Below are positions 27,154-35,261 of a stretch of 64,000 nucleotides of DNA, in pieces. The position numbers were made by a program, and so were the translations under genes. Under the pieces are notes generated by a model. The model was given only the letters and a program-made list of their open reading frames with translations. It ran no database searches and was not told where the DNA came from. The first letter of the stretch is position 1. Each line of letters starts with the position of its first letter. Origin of the DNA: JAICYJ01 sp963797565 (GTDB taxonomy: Bacteria; Actinomycetota; Thermoleophilia; Gaiellales; JAICJC01); assembly GCA_963797565.1 (NCBI GenBank), contig CAWCPM010000018.1, positions 14,739 through 78,738 of the forward strand. Direction: 5' to 3'.

Positions 27154-27459
27154 GTATCTCTCCTCGGCGGCCGGCCACGGCCGCCTCTCGATCAAAGGGC
27201 GAGGGTCCGGCCCTCGGGGAGAGAGTGGAACCTCACGGGGCGACACGCCGTCGCCCGTACACAAAGAGTAGCAGCGGGGTGGGTTTTCAACAGGCCCGGC
27301 CGCCAGTACGCTTGATACATGCGGCACGATCGCATCCTCGCAAGAGGCACGTTTCGAGAGGCCGGCCCCTGTCGTCCGGGCCGACTCATGGTAGGCTCGC
27401 TCTGCTCGCAGTAACTCGTGGTGCATTGCCGTCCGGGGCGGACGGGCATGCGGGGGTAG
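27154..27459. other. 306-bp divergent leader region with two hairpins
   Basis: The region separates the helicase gene (minus) and the anchored protein gene (plus). It holds CGAGGG-TCCGG-CCCTCG at 27200-27216 in the helicase leader. A perfect 7-bp hairpin lies at 27429-27445 just before the plus-strand gene. I see no ORF, tRNA or recognisable riboswitch. Confidence 0.45.
27429..27445 (+). promoter_or_regulatory. Perfect 7-bp hairpin in the 5' leader of the anchored-protein gene
   Basis: CCGTCCG-GGG-CGGACGG ends 14 nt before ATG 27460. If the transcript starts upstream, this stem would sit next to the ribosome site (GGGGG) and could reduce translation of the gene pair that follows. No known riboswitch class was recognised. 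Confidence 0.4.
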
Positions 27460-27993
27460 ATGAAAACGAGAGGCTATTTGGGGTTTGTGGGTGCGTCGTT
27501 CCTGCTGTTCGCGGTGGGTTCGGTGCTGACCATCTCGGCGTACGCCGGGACCGGTTCGGGCGCGCCGCCGCCCCCGCCGCCTCCGCCCACCAGCGACCCG
27601 TCACCGCCGCAGACGACCTCCTCGCCGCCGGTGACGACGACCACGACCACGACGACGACCACAACGCCGCCCAGCACGGGTACCTCGAGCACCGGCACGA
27701 AGGCTCCGGTTCACCACAAGGTCAAGCAGCACCCGCAGAGCACGCACAAGAAGAAGCATCCGGCCAACACCACGCCGCAGACCGTCAAGAAGCCGGCACA
27801 GACTCCAAAGCCGAAGGCGACCGTCCCGGTCTCCCACACGTCGGACAGCGGCGTGCCGCAGATCGCGGCCGTGGCGGCGATCGTGGCGGGGGCGCTGGTG
27901 GTGCTGGCGCTCGTGGCGCTGATCATCTCGGTCGCGGTGATGCGGACGCGGGGTCCCCGTGGCGCTCGCGGCGGTAACATCATGATCCGCTGA
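27460..27993 (+). CDS. Membrane-anchored Pro/Thr-rich, Lys-rich surface protein
   Basis: The 177 residues comprise an N-terminal signal/anchor helix (FLLFAVGSVLTISAYAG), a run of eight prolines, a TTTTTTTTTTTPP tract, a Lys/His-rich segment (VKQHPQSTHKKKHPANT) and a C-terminal helix (AAVAAIVAGALVVLALVALI) with a short basic tail. The middle is low-complexity and would span the cell wall. It has no enzyme motif. The stop is 2 nt before the start of the HYDIN-repeat gene, so the two are made together; a role as membrane anchor or spacer for that protein is inferred. Confidence 0.75.
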   Translation: MKTRGYLGFVGASFLLFAVGSVLTISAYAGTGSGAPPPPPPPPTSDPSPPQTTSSPPVTTTTTTTTTTTPPSTGTSSTGTKAPVHHKVKQHPQSTHKKKHPANTTPQTVKKPAQTPKPKATVPVSHTSDSGVPQIAAVAAIVAGALVVLALVALIISVAVMRTRGPRGARGGNIMIR

Positions 27994-27995
27994 AG

Positions 27996-29939
27996 ATGCA
28001 CCGTCGGCTTCCTCTGATCCTCTTCGTGCTGACTGCGGGACTCGTCTCGGGCGTCGCCGTTTCGTCGGCGGCCGATGGATCGCTCCAGATCACCCAGCCA
28101 TCGAACTTCGGTGGCGTGCCGGTGGGTCAGACCAGCGGCACGCAGAACGTCCAGATCACAAACACGAGCGCCACCCCGATGACGATCACGCTCTCGAAGG
28201 AGTCCGGGGGAGATCCGGGGGCGTTCCTGGTCAGCAACAACACGTGCGGAAGCGTGCTCAATCAGAACGACTCGTGTTCGTTCGACGCCGCGTTCGCCCC
28301 GGATGTCGCCGGAACCCTGTCCGCGACGATCGATGTCACCAGCGACACGCCGAGCGCCTCGGACACCGTTCAGGTGACCGGCACCGGCCAGGCCTCACAG
28401 GTATCGGCGCCCGGCAGCGTCGACCTCGGCAACGTCAAGGTCGGCACCACGTCGTCCGGAACTGCGGTGCAGGTCACCAACAACGGCAACCAGCCACTCT
28501 CGGTTACGGGGGCGACGGCCACGGACAACACGACAGGTGCTGGGTTCAACGTTGCGTCCAACGGTTGCTCTGACCCCGTCGCCCCGGGAGACAACTGCAC
28601 CATCACTGTCTCCGTGTCTCCGACGGTAACGGGTGCTCTGAGCGGCGTTCTATCGATCGCGAGCAACGACCCGGCGTCGCCGACGGCCGTCAGCCTGACC
28701 GCAACAGGCACCGTCCCGACGGCCACCGTGGATGCCTCGGTCAACTTCGCGACGCTGCGAAACGTGCCGCAGACCCTGCCCGTGACGCTCACCAACACCG
28801 GCAACGCCGAGCTGGACGTGACCCTCGTGACTCTGGCCGGCGACGCGACCTTCACCAACCCCGGCACCGGAAACTGCGGCCATGCGCAACTCCAGCCCAG
28901 CCAGTCGTGCAGCACGCAGATCACGTTCCTGCCGACGACGGCCGGCACGTCGAACGCAACCCTCACCTTCACCGACGACAGCGGATCGGTGGCAGGCAGC
29001 ACGCAGGTCGTGGGCCTCCAGGGCGACGCGCTGCTGCCCAAGATCCAGGCAACCCCGACGTCCGTGTCGTTCCCCGACGTCGCACTGGGCCGTATCACCG
29101 ACGTCAACCACGTGATCATCCAGAACACCGGGACCGCCAACCTCACCGTCTCAGGCTTGCGTCTGGGCGGGAACGCCCCGAAGAGCTTCGTGTTGGGAAA
29201 GCAGACCTGCATCGGCCCCGCGATCGCCCCCGGCGCCACCTGCAGGGTCAACGTGCGATTCGCTCCGCTCAGGCTGGGCGGGAGGTTGGCCACCCTCGTG
29301 GTCGCAAACGATGCCGGCCCCAATCTGAGCGTGGGCCTGGGCGGAAACGGCGTGGCGCCGGCCGACGCCGGCAACCTGCGCTCCGCCACCAGCTGTGAGT
29401 CCGTGCGGCTCACCTGGCGGCCGCCCGACGCGGCCGGGTTCTCACACGTGGTGCTGGTGCGAAATTCCACGCGCTACCCGCGCAACCCCGAAGACGGCGT
29501 CAGCGTCAGGCACCGGGCGGCCCTGGCCAACGACACGGCGCCGCGCCAGTTCCACACGTACCGCTACGCGCTGTTCGCGATCTACCGCTCCTACAACCAC
29601 AGCCGCAGCTACACCTCGCCCGGCCTTCGCATCAAGGTGCACCTGGGGCGGATCTGCCAGCCACGCGACGGCGGAACGATCAGCGATCTGACGCCCAAGG
29701 TGGACTGGACGAGGTACACCGGTACCCGGAGCTACGCCTTCATCCTGCAGCGCGGCAGCAGCACCCTGCTCGTGCGCTACCCACGCAAGAGCTTCTACCA
29801 GTTCGCGAGCTCGTGGACGTACCGCCACGCCAGGCATTCGCTGGCGAAGGGCGGGACGTACCACTTCTACCTCTACGCCTACACGCGCAAGCACCGCAAC
29901 GGCTTGATCATCGGGCACACCACCTGGACCGAGCGCTAG
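27996..29939 (+). CDS. Secreted protein with four HYDIN/choice-of-anchor-D-type repeats
   Basis: The 647 residues begin with a signal peptide (LILFVLTAGLVSGVAVSSA). Four immunoglobulin-like repeats of ~105 residues follow, each built on the pattern FGxVPVGxTS, VQITNTSxxPMTI, a Cys pair and FAPxxxG (for example SFDAAFAPDVAG and NVRFAPLRLGG). After about residue 450 comes a different Tyr/Arg-rich C-terminal part (SYAFILQRG, YHFYLYAY), resembling a fibronectin-type or putative binding domain. Such repeats occur in ASPM/SPD-2/hydin proteins and many exported bacterial proteins. No LPXTG or anchor helix is present, which fits an anchor supplied by the preceding protein. Confidence 0.8.
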   Translation: MHRRLPLILFVLTAGLVSGVAVSSAADGSLQITQPSNFGGVPVGQTSGTQNVQITNTSATPMTITLSKESGGDPGAFLVSNNTCGSVLNQNDSCSFDAAFAPDVAGTLSATIDVTSDTPSASDTVQVTGTGQASQVSAPGSVDLGNVKVGTTSSGTAVQVTNNGNQPLSVTGATATDNTTGAGFNVASNGCSDPVAPGDNCTITVSVSPTVTGALSGVLSIASNDPASPTAVSLTATGTVPTATVDASVNFATLRNVPQTLPVTLTNTGNAELDVTLVTLAGDATFTNPGTGNCGHAQLQPSQSCSTQITFLPTTAGTSNATLTFTDDSGSVAGSTQVVGLQGDALLPKIQATPTSVSFPDVALGRITDVNHVIIQNTGTANLTVSGLRLGGNAPKSFVLGKQTCIGPAIAPGATCRVNVRFAPLRLGGRLATLVVANDAGPNLSVGLGGNGVAPADAGNLRSATSCESVRLTWRPPDAAGFSHVVLVRNSTRYPRNPEDGVSVRHRAALANDTAPRQFHTYRYALFAIYRSYNHSRSYTSPGLRIKVHLGRICQPRDGGTISDLTPKVDWTRYTGTRSYAFILQRGSSTLLVRYPRKSFYQFASSWTYRHARHSLAKGGTYHFYLYAYTRKHRNGLIIGHTTWTER

Positions 29940-29944
29940 ACCCG

Positions 29945-31018
29945 CTAGGGCACCAGGTACCCGAGCGCCACGTAGCCGAACGCCAGCACCTGAACGACGG
30001 GCGCAAACACGACGTACCCACGGTGCAGCGAGGGCTTGCGCATGCCCAGGTCGGCAAGCGCGAAGAACAGCGGGAAGGCCAGCAGCCCGAAGCGGCCCGA
30101 CGACTGCAGCACGCCCGCCAGCAGCGGCAGCAGGAAGATGCCGCCGACGTAGAGCGTGTCCTCCCAGCGGTGTGCTGCGAAGCGGCGCAGCTTCAGGATC
30201 GGGATCAGCAGGGCCAGATAGACGATCACGGTGAGGCCGCTCAGCAGGTGGATGGCACGGCCGGTCTGCGCGAACTGCCAGAACTCCTCGCCCAGCGCCA
30301 GCGGCGGGAAGCTGGCATGGCCGCCCCAGTGACCCTGCGCGTGAACGAACGCCAGCGGGTCGCCAACGGCATGCCACAGCCACGCCATGTGGATGGCGAG
30401 GCCGACCGCGGGCGACAGTGCCACCAGCCAGGCGCCGACCGATCGCTCGCGCCAGGCCACCAGCACCAGCGGCGCGATCAGGGCCAGCCCGTTCACGCGG
30501 GTGAGGCCGGCCAGGATGCCGAGCGGCACGGCGTACAGGTGGCGGCGCCGGTCGCTGAAAACGAACAGCCAGCTGGCCAGGGCGATGAAGACGCCCTCGC
30601 TGTAGGCCAGGGTGAGCGCGAAGGCGTAGGGCGACAGCACCAGGTAGAGGACGGCGCGCCAGGCGTGCTGCGGCGACAGGCGGTCGCGTCCCAGGACGTA
30701 GATGCCGAGGAAGCCGATCAGCGTGGCGATGTTCGAGACGGCCAGGGCGGCCACGGCATCGCCCTGGGTGGTGACCGTCTCCCAGACGTGGATCAGCAGC
30801 GGGTACAGCGGGAAGAAGGCCACGCGCGGCCCGGCCGCGTAGCCGTCGTGGGCGATCCGGATGTAGTAGACGGAGTCCCATCCGGTCAGCGCCGTCCAGG
30901 GCTGGTGCTGCCACGGCTCCAGCGCCTTGTGCCACCCGAGCCGAGTGCTGATCAGCCAGCCGAGCAGCACAGTGGCCGCGCGGCTTGCCACCCAGAGCAC
31001 AACCACGCGGCGCCACAT
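29945..31018 (-). CDS. Multi-pass mannosyltransferase of the PIG-V/GT-C type
   Basis: This 357-residue integral membrane protein has about nine hydrophobic segments. The first outside loop carries the GT-C catalytic-type acidic stretch GWDSVYYIRIAHDGY, followed by FFPLYPLLIHV. Members of this family use polyprenyl-phosphate mannose to glycosylate lipids or proteins outside the membrane. ATG 31018 is preferred over 31051, which would nearly abut the tRNA gene. It converges with the HYDIN-repeat gene, 5 nt away. Confidence 0.8.
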   Translation of the reverse strand: MWRRVVVLWVASRAATVLLGWLISTRLGWHKALEPWQHQPWTALTGWDSVYYIRIAHDGYAAGPRVAFFPLYPLLIHVWETVTTQGDAVAALAVSNIATLIGFLGIYVLGRDRLSPQHAWRAVLYLVLSPYAFALTLAYSEGVFIALASWLFVFSDRRRHLYAVPLGILAGLTRVNGLALIAPLVLVAWRERSVGAWLVALSPAVGLAIHMAWLWHAVGDPLAFVHAQGHWGGHASFPPLALGEEFWQFAQTGRAIHLLSGLTVIVYLALLIPILKLRRFAAHRWEDTLYVGGIFLLPLLAGVLQSSGRFGLLAFPLFFALADLGMRKPSLHRGYVVFAPVVQVLAFGYVALGYLVP

Positions 31019-31061
31019 GACGGGGTATCTTACGGACGTGGTCGCGCGCACGCGGCCCTAG

Positions 31062-31151
31062 GGAGAGGTGGCCGAGTGGCTGAAGGCGCCCGCCTGCTAA
31101 GTGGGTCTGGGGGGTAAACCTCCAGCGAGGGTTCGAATCCCTCCCTCTCCG
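31062..31151 (+). tRNA. tRNA-Ser (anticodon GCT)
   Basis: The 90-nt gene has acceptor arms GGAGAGG and CCTCTCC plus discriminator G. The anticodon loop CTGCTAA reads AGC/AGT codons. A long variable arm of class II type and a GGTTCGAATCC T-arm complete the fold. CCA is not encoded. Confidence 0.95.
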
Positions 31152-31183
31152 TCGCACGCGAACCTCTACCGAAGGAGCACGTC

Positions 31184-31477
31184 ATGTCCGAGTACGCCCG
31201 CGTGGCCATATTCGAGGTCGACGACGCCGCCCTCGACGCGATCGTCGCCCAGATCAACCAGACCGACGCCCCGCCGGAGGGCGTGCCCGGCACGCGCATC
31301 ACGGTGCTGGCCGATCGTGCCGGCGGCAAGGTCGCCATCTCGGTGCGGTTCGCCTCCGAGGAGGACATGGCCACGGGCTCCGCGGTGCTCGACGCGATGG
31401 ACCCGCCCGAGAACGCGAGCATGCGGCGCGTCTCGGTCGACAAGTTCGAGGTCGTGATCGACAAGCAGCCTTCGTAG
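31184..31477 (+). CDS. Small soluble protein of unknown function
   Basis: This acidic 97-residue protein has a beta-alpha-beta rhythm (RVAIFEVDDAALDAIVAQI, KVAISVRFASEEDM) that resembles small dimeric alpha/beta-barrel (ABM-like) proteins. It starts at ATG 31184 behind a GAAGGAG ribosome site and is only 32 nt from the tRNA, so it may share its transcript. No active-site residues were recognised. Confidence 0.65.
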   Translation: MSEYARVAIFEVDDAALDAIVAQINQTDAPPEGVPGTRITVLADRAGGKVAISVRFASEEDMATGSAVLDAMDPPENASMRRVSVDKFEVVIDKQPS

Positions 31478-31479
31478 GC

Positions 31480-34218
31480 TCACTCGGCCGCTACCGGCCG
31501 CGGCCGGTAGCTGTGCACCAGCTCGACGCGCGTGCGCACGCCCACCTTGCGGTAGATGCGGGTGAGGTGTGCCTCGACGGTCTTTGAGCTCATGAACAGG
31601 CGCTGCGCGATCTCACGGTTCTGGAGGCCGCGCACCGCCAGGCTGGCCACCTGGTGCTCGCTGGGAGTGAGCTCGTCGCGGTCGGCCGGATCGCTGCGCA
31701 GCACCCGGGCGCTGCGGCCGTCCTCCTCGTCGGCCCGCGCCAGCCAGGGCACGGCGTCGAGCGCGGTGAATCCCTCGCGGGCTGCGTCCAGCAGCTCCCG
31801 CGAGCGCTTCCGCTGCCCCGCCCGGCGCAGCCGCTCGCCGTGCGCGAGCTGGGTGCGGGCGAGGCCGAACGGATCATCGGCCAGGCGGTGCAGCTCGGCC
31901 GCCTGATCGAACAGCGCCGAGGCGTCGTCGTCGGGGGCCAGCAGCCCGCGGCAGCGCAGCGCCAGGGCGCGGCCGCCGGGGCGGGTCGCCTCCTGCTCGA
32001 AGCGGTCGGTGAGCTCGGCCGCCTCGTCGCGCCGGTCGCAACGCACCAGCGCCTCGACCAGGTCGGGCGTCAGCGACGGGTGCGTGGTGGCGTCGCAGAA
32101 GCCGAGCGCGCGCTTGCGGTCGAGCGCGCGCTGCAGGGGCGGGATCGCATCCGCGGCCTCGCCGGCGCCGAGCGCCAGCAGCCCGCGCGCGGCGTCGGTG
32201 GTGAGCGCCTGGTAGGGCAGCCCCAGCCGCTCGGCCAGCTCCAGCTGGCGGGCGACGTGCACCTCGACCTGGCCGGCCTGCCCGCGGGCGGCGCAGATCC
32301 AGGCCAGGATGCTGTGTGCCCAGGTCTCGTCGTTGGCGCGGCCGGTCTCATGCGATCGCTCGATCGCCAGCTCCAGATCGCCGACGGCGGCCGTCCACTG
32401 CCCGGTGCCGCGCTCCAGCCAGCCCTGCGCCGTCAGCGGGTAGGGCAGCATGGCGGGCGCCACGCGCTCGCAGGCGGCCACGGTGTCGGCCAGCACCGAG
32501 CGGGCGCGGTCCCACTCGGCGGCGAACGCCAGCGTCATGCCCAGGTAGGAGCGCAGCTGCAGGTCGTGGTCGAGCTCGCCCAGCGCCTCGTCGGCGGCGG
32601 CAAGGGCCAGCCGCGACGCCTCGCCGGCGTCGCCCAGAAACACCTTCGCGGCGGCTGTTGCCACCTGCGCATACAGAGCGGCAGGCCCGGACGTACCCGA
32701 CGCCAGCCGGCTCGCGCGTTCCGCCGTCTCAAGCGCCAGGGCGGGCTGGCCGGAGCGGATGCACGGGTCGACCGACTCGACCAGCGCCAGCGCGGCGGCC
32801 GCAGGGTCGACAGGCTCCAGCAGGTTCGCCGAGGAGCACATCAGGTCGAACGCGCGCAGGGTTGAGCCGGTGCGGGCCTCGATGCGGCCCCGCAGCAGAT
32901 CGGCACGGGCCGCCTCGACGCCGGTCACGTGGAGCTGCTCCACCTGGTCGAGGCAGTGGCGCGCGGCGGCGATCGCGCCCATCCGCTGCGAGCAGTCGGC
33001 TGCCGCAAGGATCAGGCGGGCGCGGGCCTCGCGGTCGGGCTCGAGCGTGGCCGCGCGCAGGTAGGCGCGGGCGGCGGCGGCGAACCCGCCGCGCCGTTGG
33101 GCCGAGCGGCCGACATCGCCCATGGCGGCGGCCACGGTTGCGTCCGGCTCAACCGCCGCCAGCGCCATGTGCCAGGCCCGCTCGTCCTCGCGACCCTCCT
33201 CCACGAGCGCCGCGGCCAGGGCGGCGTGCGCCGAGCGCACGTCCGGGGCGGTGGCCAGGTGGTAGACGGCGGATGCCACCAGCGGGTGGCGGAAGACGAC
33301 GCGGTCGGGGGAGAGCACGATCAGGCCGGCCAGCTCGGCCGGCTCCAGGGCCGACACCTCGAGCTGCTCGACGGCGAGCGCACGGGCCACAGGCACCATC
33401 TCGTCGCTGCCCGCGGCCGCGGCGATCAGGAGCGCGCGGCGGGCGGGACTGGGCAGCTGCTCCAGCCGCTGGCCGAACACGTGCTGGGCCCAGCCGCTGG
33501 CCGGAACCGGCTCGACCAGGGGCTCGGCGCCGGCCCGCTGGGCATCGGTCAGGGAGCCGGTCAGCTCGACCAGCGCCAGCGGGTTGCCGCCGGTGAGGGC
33601 GGCGAGGCGCTCGGCCACTGCGGCGTCGACGGGAGCGGCCGCACCGGCCAGCGCGGCGGCGGCGTCCGGCTCCAGGCCGTCCAGCTCGATCACGGCCAGG
33701 CCGCCCGAGTCAAAGGCTCCGGCCGCGGGGCGCATCGCGACCAGCACGGCCACACGCTCGGCGTGCAGCCGGCGGGCAAGGAACGAGACCACCTCGGCGG
33801 TGGGCCGGTCGAGCCAGTGGGCGTCGTCGATCACGACCAGCAGCGGCTCGCGCTCGGCCGCGACGGCCACCAGGTCGAGCGCGGCCACGCACACGGTCAG
33901 CGGCTCGGCGTCGACCGGCGGACCGATCGCGAGCGCAGCGGCCAGCGCCTCGCGCTGCACGTCGCGGAGGGCGCCGAAATCCTGCTCGAGCGGCCGCAGC
34001 AGCTCGGTCAGCGACGCGAACGCGAGCTCGCTCTCGGACTCGAACCCGCGGGTCGCGAGCACGGTCATGCCGTCGCCCGCAGTCACGGCATACTCGAGCA
34101 AGGTGCTCTTGCCGATGCCCGGCTCGCCGGAGACCACGATGACCGCACTCTCCCCAGCCAGAGCCGCATCGAGCGCGGCCTGGATGCGAGTGCACTCCGA
34201 TGCCCGCCCCAGAAGCAC
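31480..34218 (-). CDS. Large LuxR-family regulator with AAA/STAND ATPase domain
   Basis: The 912 residues begin with a STAND-type ATPase (Walker A GEPGIGKST at 31-39, Walker B LLVVIDDAHW). A long helical, TPR-like repeat region follows. The C terminus holds a LuxR helix-turn-helix (LTPSEHQVASLAVRG, NREIAQRLFMSSKTVEAHL). Proteins of this kind are ATP-dependent transcription activators that respond to a ligand or partner bound to the repeats. The start is GTG 34218. The 239-nt region upstream holds GTGATAC and GTATCAC as inverted arms (34327-34360), which might be its own site. Confidence 0.9.
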   Translation of the reverse strand: MLLGRASECTRIQAALDAALAGESAVIVVSGEPGIGKSTLLEYAVTAGDGMTVLATRGFESESELAFASLTELLRPLEQDFGALRDVQREALAAALAIGPPVDAEPLTVCVAALDLVAVAAEREPLLVVIDDAHWLDRPTAEVVSFLARRLHAERVAVLVAMRPAAGAFDSGGLAVIELDGLEPDAAAALAGAAAPVDAAVAERLAALTGGNPLALVELTGSLTDAQRAGAEPLVEPVPASGWAQHVFGQRLEQLPSPARRALLIAAAAGSDEMVPVARALAVEQLEVSALEPAELAGLIVLSPDRVVFRHPLVASAVYHLATAPDVRSAHAALAAALVEEGREDERAWHMALAAVEPDATVAAAMGDVGRSAQRRGGFAAAARAYLRAATLEPDREARARLILAAADCSQRMGAIAAARHCLDQVEQLHVTGVEAARADLLRGRIEARTGSTLRAFDLMCSSANLLEPVDPAAAALALVESVDPCIRSGQPALALETAERASRLASGTSGPAALYAQVATAAAKVFLGDAGEASRLALAAADEALGELDHDLQLRSYLGMTLAFAAEWDRARSVLADTVAACERVAPAMLPYPLTAQGWLERGTGQWTAAVGDLELAIERSHETGRANDETWAHSILAWICAARGQAGQVEVHVARQLELAERLGLPYQALTTDAARGLLALGAGEAADAIPPLQRALDRKRALGFCDATTHPSLTPDLVEALVRCDRRDEAAELTDRFEQEATRPGGRALALRCRGLLAPDDDASALFDQAAELHRLADDPFGLARTQLAHGERLRRAGQRKRSRELLDAAREGFTALDAVPWLARADEEDGRSARVLRSDPADRDELTPSEHQVASLAVRGLQNREIAQRLFMSSKTVEAHLTRIYRKVGVRTRVELVHSYRPRPVAAE

Positions 34219-34457
34219 CGGCCGATCCTACAACTCCCGGGGTTCCCCCGATTTCCGCGGCCCGCCAGGCGACTCTGGCAACCAGATCGACACACCCGTC
34301 ACAGGCTCGTGCCCCAGCCAGCACAGGTGATACGACGGTGACCGGGCACCTCTGTATCACGCGGTACGGGCGCAGCCGTCTCGGCCAGGCCACATCCGTG
34401 CCATCGGGTGCTCCCGAGGTGCCGGGCACCGTCATCCCAGCATCACGTAGGCGTGAC

Positions 34458-35261
34458 CTAGTCGCGCGGTTTCAGCGAGGGCATGTAACTGTCCTGTTCG
34501 AGCCAGTGCCCGCCGTCGATCGTGAAGTTCATCCCGGTCACGTAGGAGCCGAAGTCCGAGCACAGCGCCGTCGACCACCAGGCGATCTCCTCGACCGTCG
34601 CCAGCCTCCCCGCCGGCACGCTCCGCTCCACCCGTGCCCGGTCGGCCGCGTCCGGCCACAGCGCCTGTCCCGCCCCCTCCGTATCGGTCGGCCCCGGGCA
34701 GATCGTGTTCAGCCGGATCCCGTGCGGCGCCCACTCCACCGCCAGCGTCTTGGTCATCGCCAGCAGGCCGGCCTTGGCCGAGGCGGAGTGCACCGTCCCC
34801 GGCCCGCCCGTCCATGCGTAGCTCGCGATCACCGACAGCACCGCTCCGCCGCTGCCCTGGGCGATCATCTGGCGCCCGGCGGCGCGCGTGCAGAGGAAGC
34901 CGCCGTCAAGCACGATCGAGACGACCGCGCGCCAGCCGTTCGGGGACAGGTCCTCGCCCCTCACCACGAAGTTGCCGGCGGCGTTGTTGACCAGGCAGTC
35001 GACCCGCCCGAACCGCTCCACGGCCGCAGCCACCATCGCCTCGACCTGGTCGGGATCGCGCACATCGGTCGGCTGCGCGGCCGCGCGGCCGCCCGCCTCC
35101 TCGATCAAGGCCACCGTCTCCTCCAGCGGCTCCGGCCGGCGGCCGGCCACCACCACCGATGCCCCCAGCCGAGCGAACTCCCGGGCCATGGCGCGGCCCA
35201 TCCCGCTGCCGCCGCCCGTGACCAGCGCCACCCGTCCGTCGTAGCAGCCGTCAACCAGCAT
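34458..35261 (-). CDS. SDR, 2,4-dienoyl-CoA-reductase-like
   Basis: This 267-residue SDR has TGGGSGMGRAMA and VNNAAGNF. In the active-site stretch the usual YxxxK reads S-A-S-A-K (in GTVHSASAKAG), so the catalytic tyrosine is absent. That is the pattern of 2,4-dienoyl-CoA reductases, which act on unsaturated acyl-CoA with NADPH. The first 11 nt overlap the end of the acyl-CoA synthetase gene, so both act in one pathway, most likely on fatty or aromatic acyl-CoA. Confidence 0.82.
   Translation of the reverse strand: MLVDGCYDGRVALVTGGGSGMGRAMAREFARLGASVVVAGRRPEPLEETVALIEEAGGRAAAQPTDVRDPDQVEAMVAAAVERFGRVDCLVNNAAGNFVVRGEDLSPNGWRAVVSIVLDGGFLCTRAAGRQMIAQGSGGAVLSVIASYAWTGGPGTVHSASAKAGLLAMTKTLAVEWAPHGIRLNTICPGPTDTEGAGQALWPDAADRARVERSVPAGRLATVEEIAWWSTALCSDFGSYVTGMNFTIDGGHWLEQDSYMPSLKPRD

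Noticed and set aside
27570..27690. Pro and Thr codon repeats as a CRISPR-like or satellite array
   Set aside because: They are runs of CCG and ACG/ACC codons inside a coding frame with no spacers.
34327..34360. Inverted GTGATAC...GTATCAC as a LuxR operator
   Set aside because: The arms are 7 bp with 20 nt between, a chance-level match; noted only in the gene entry.
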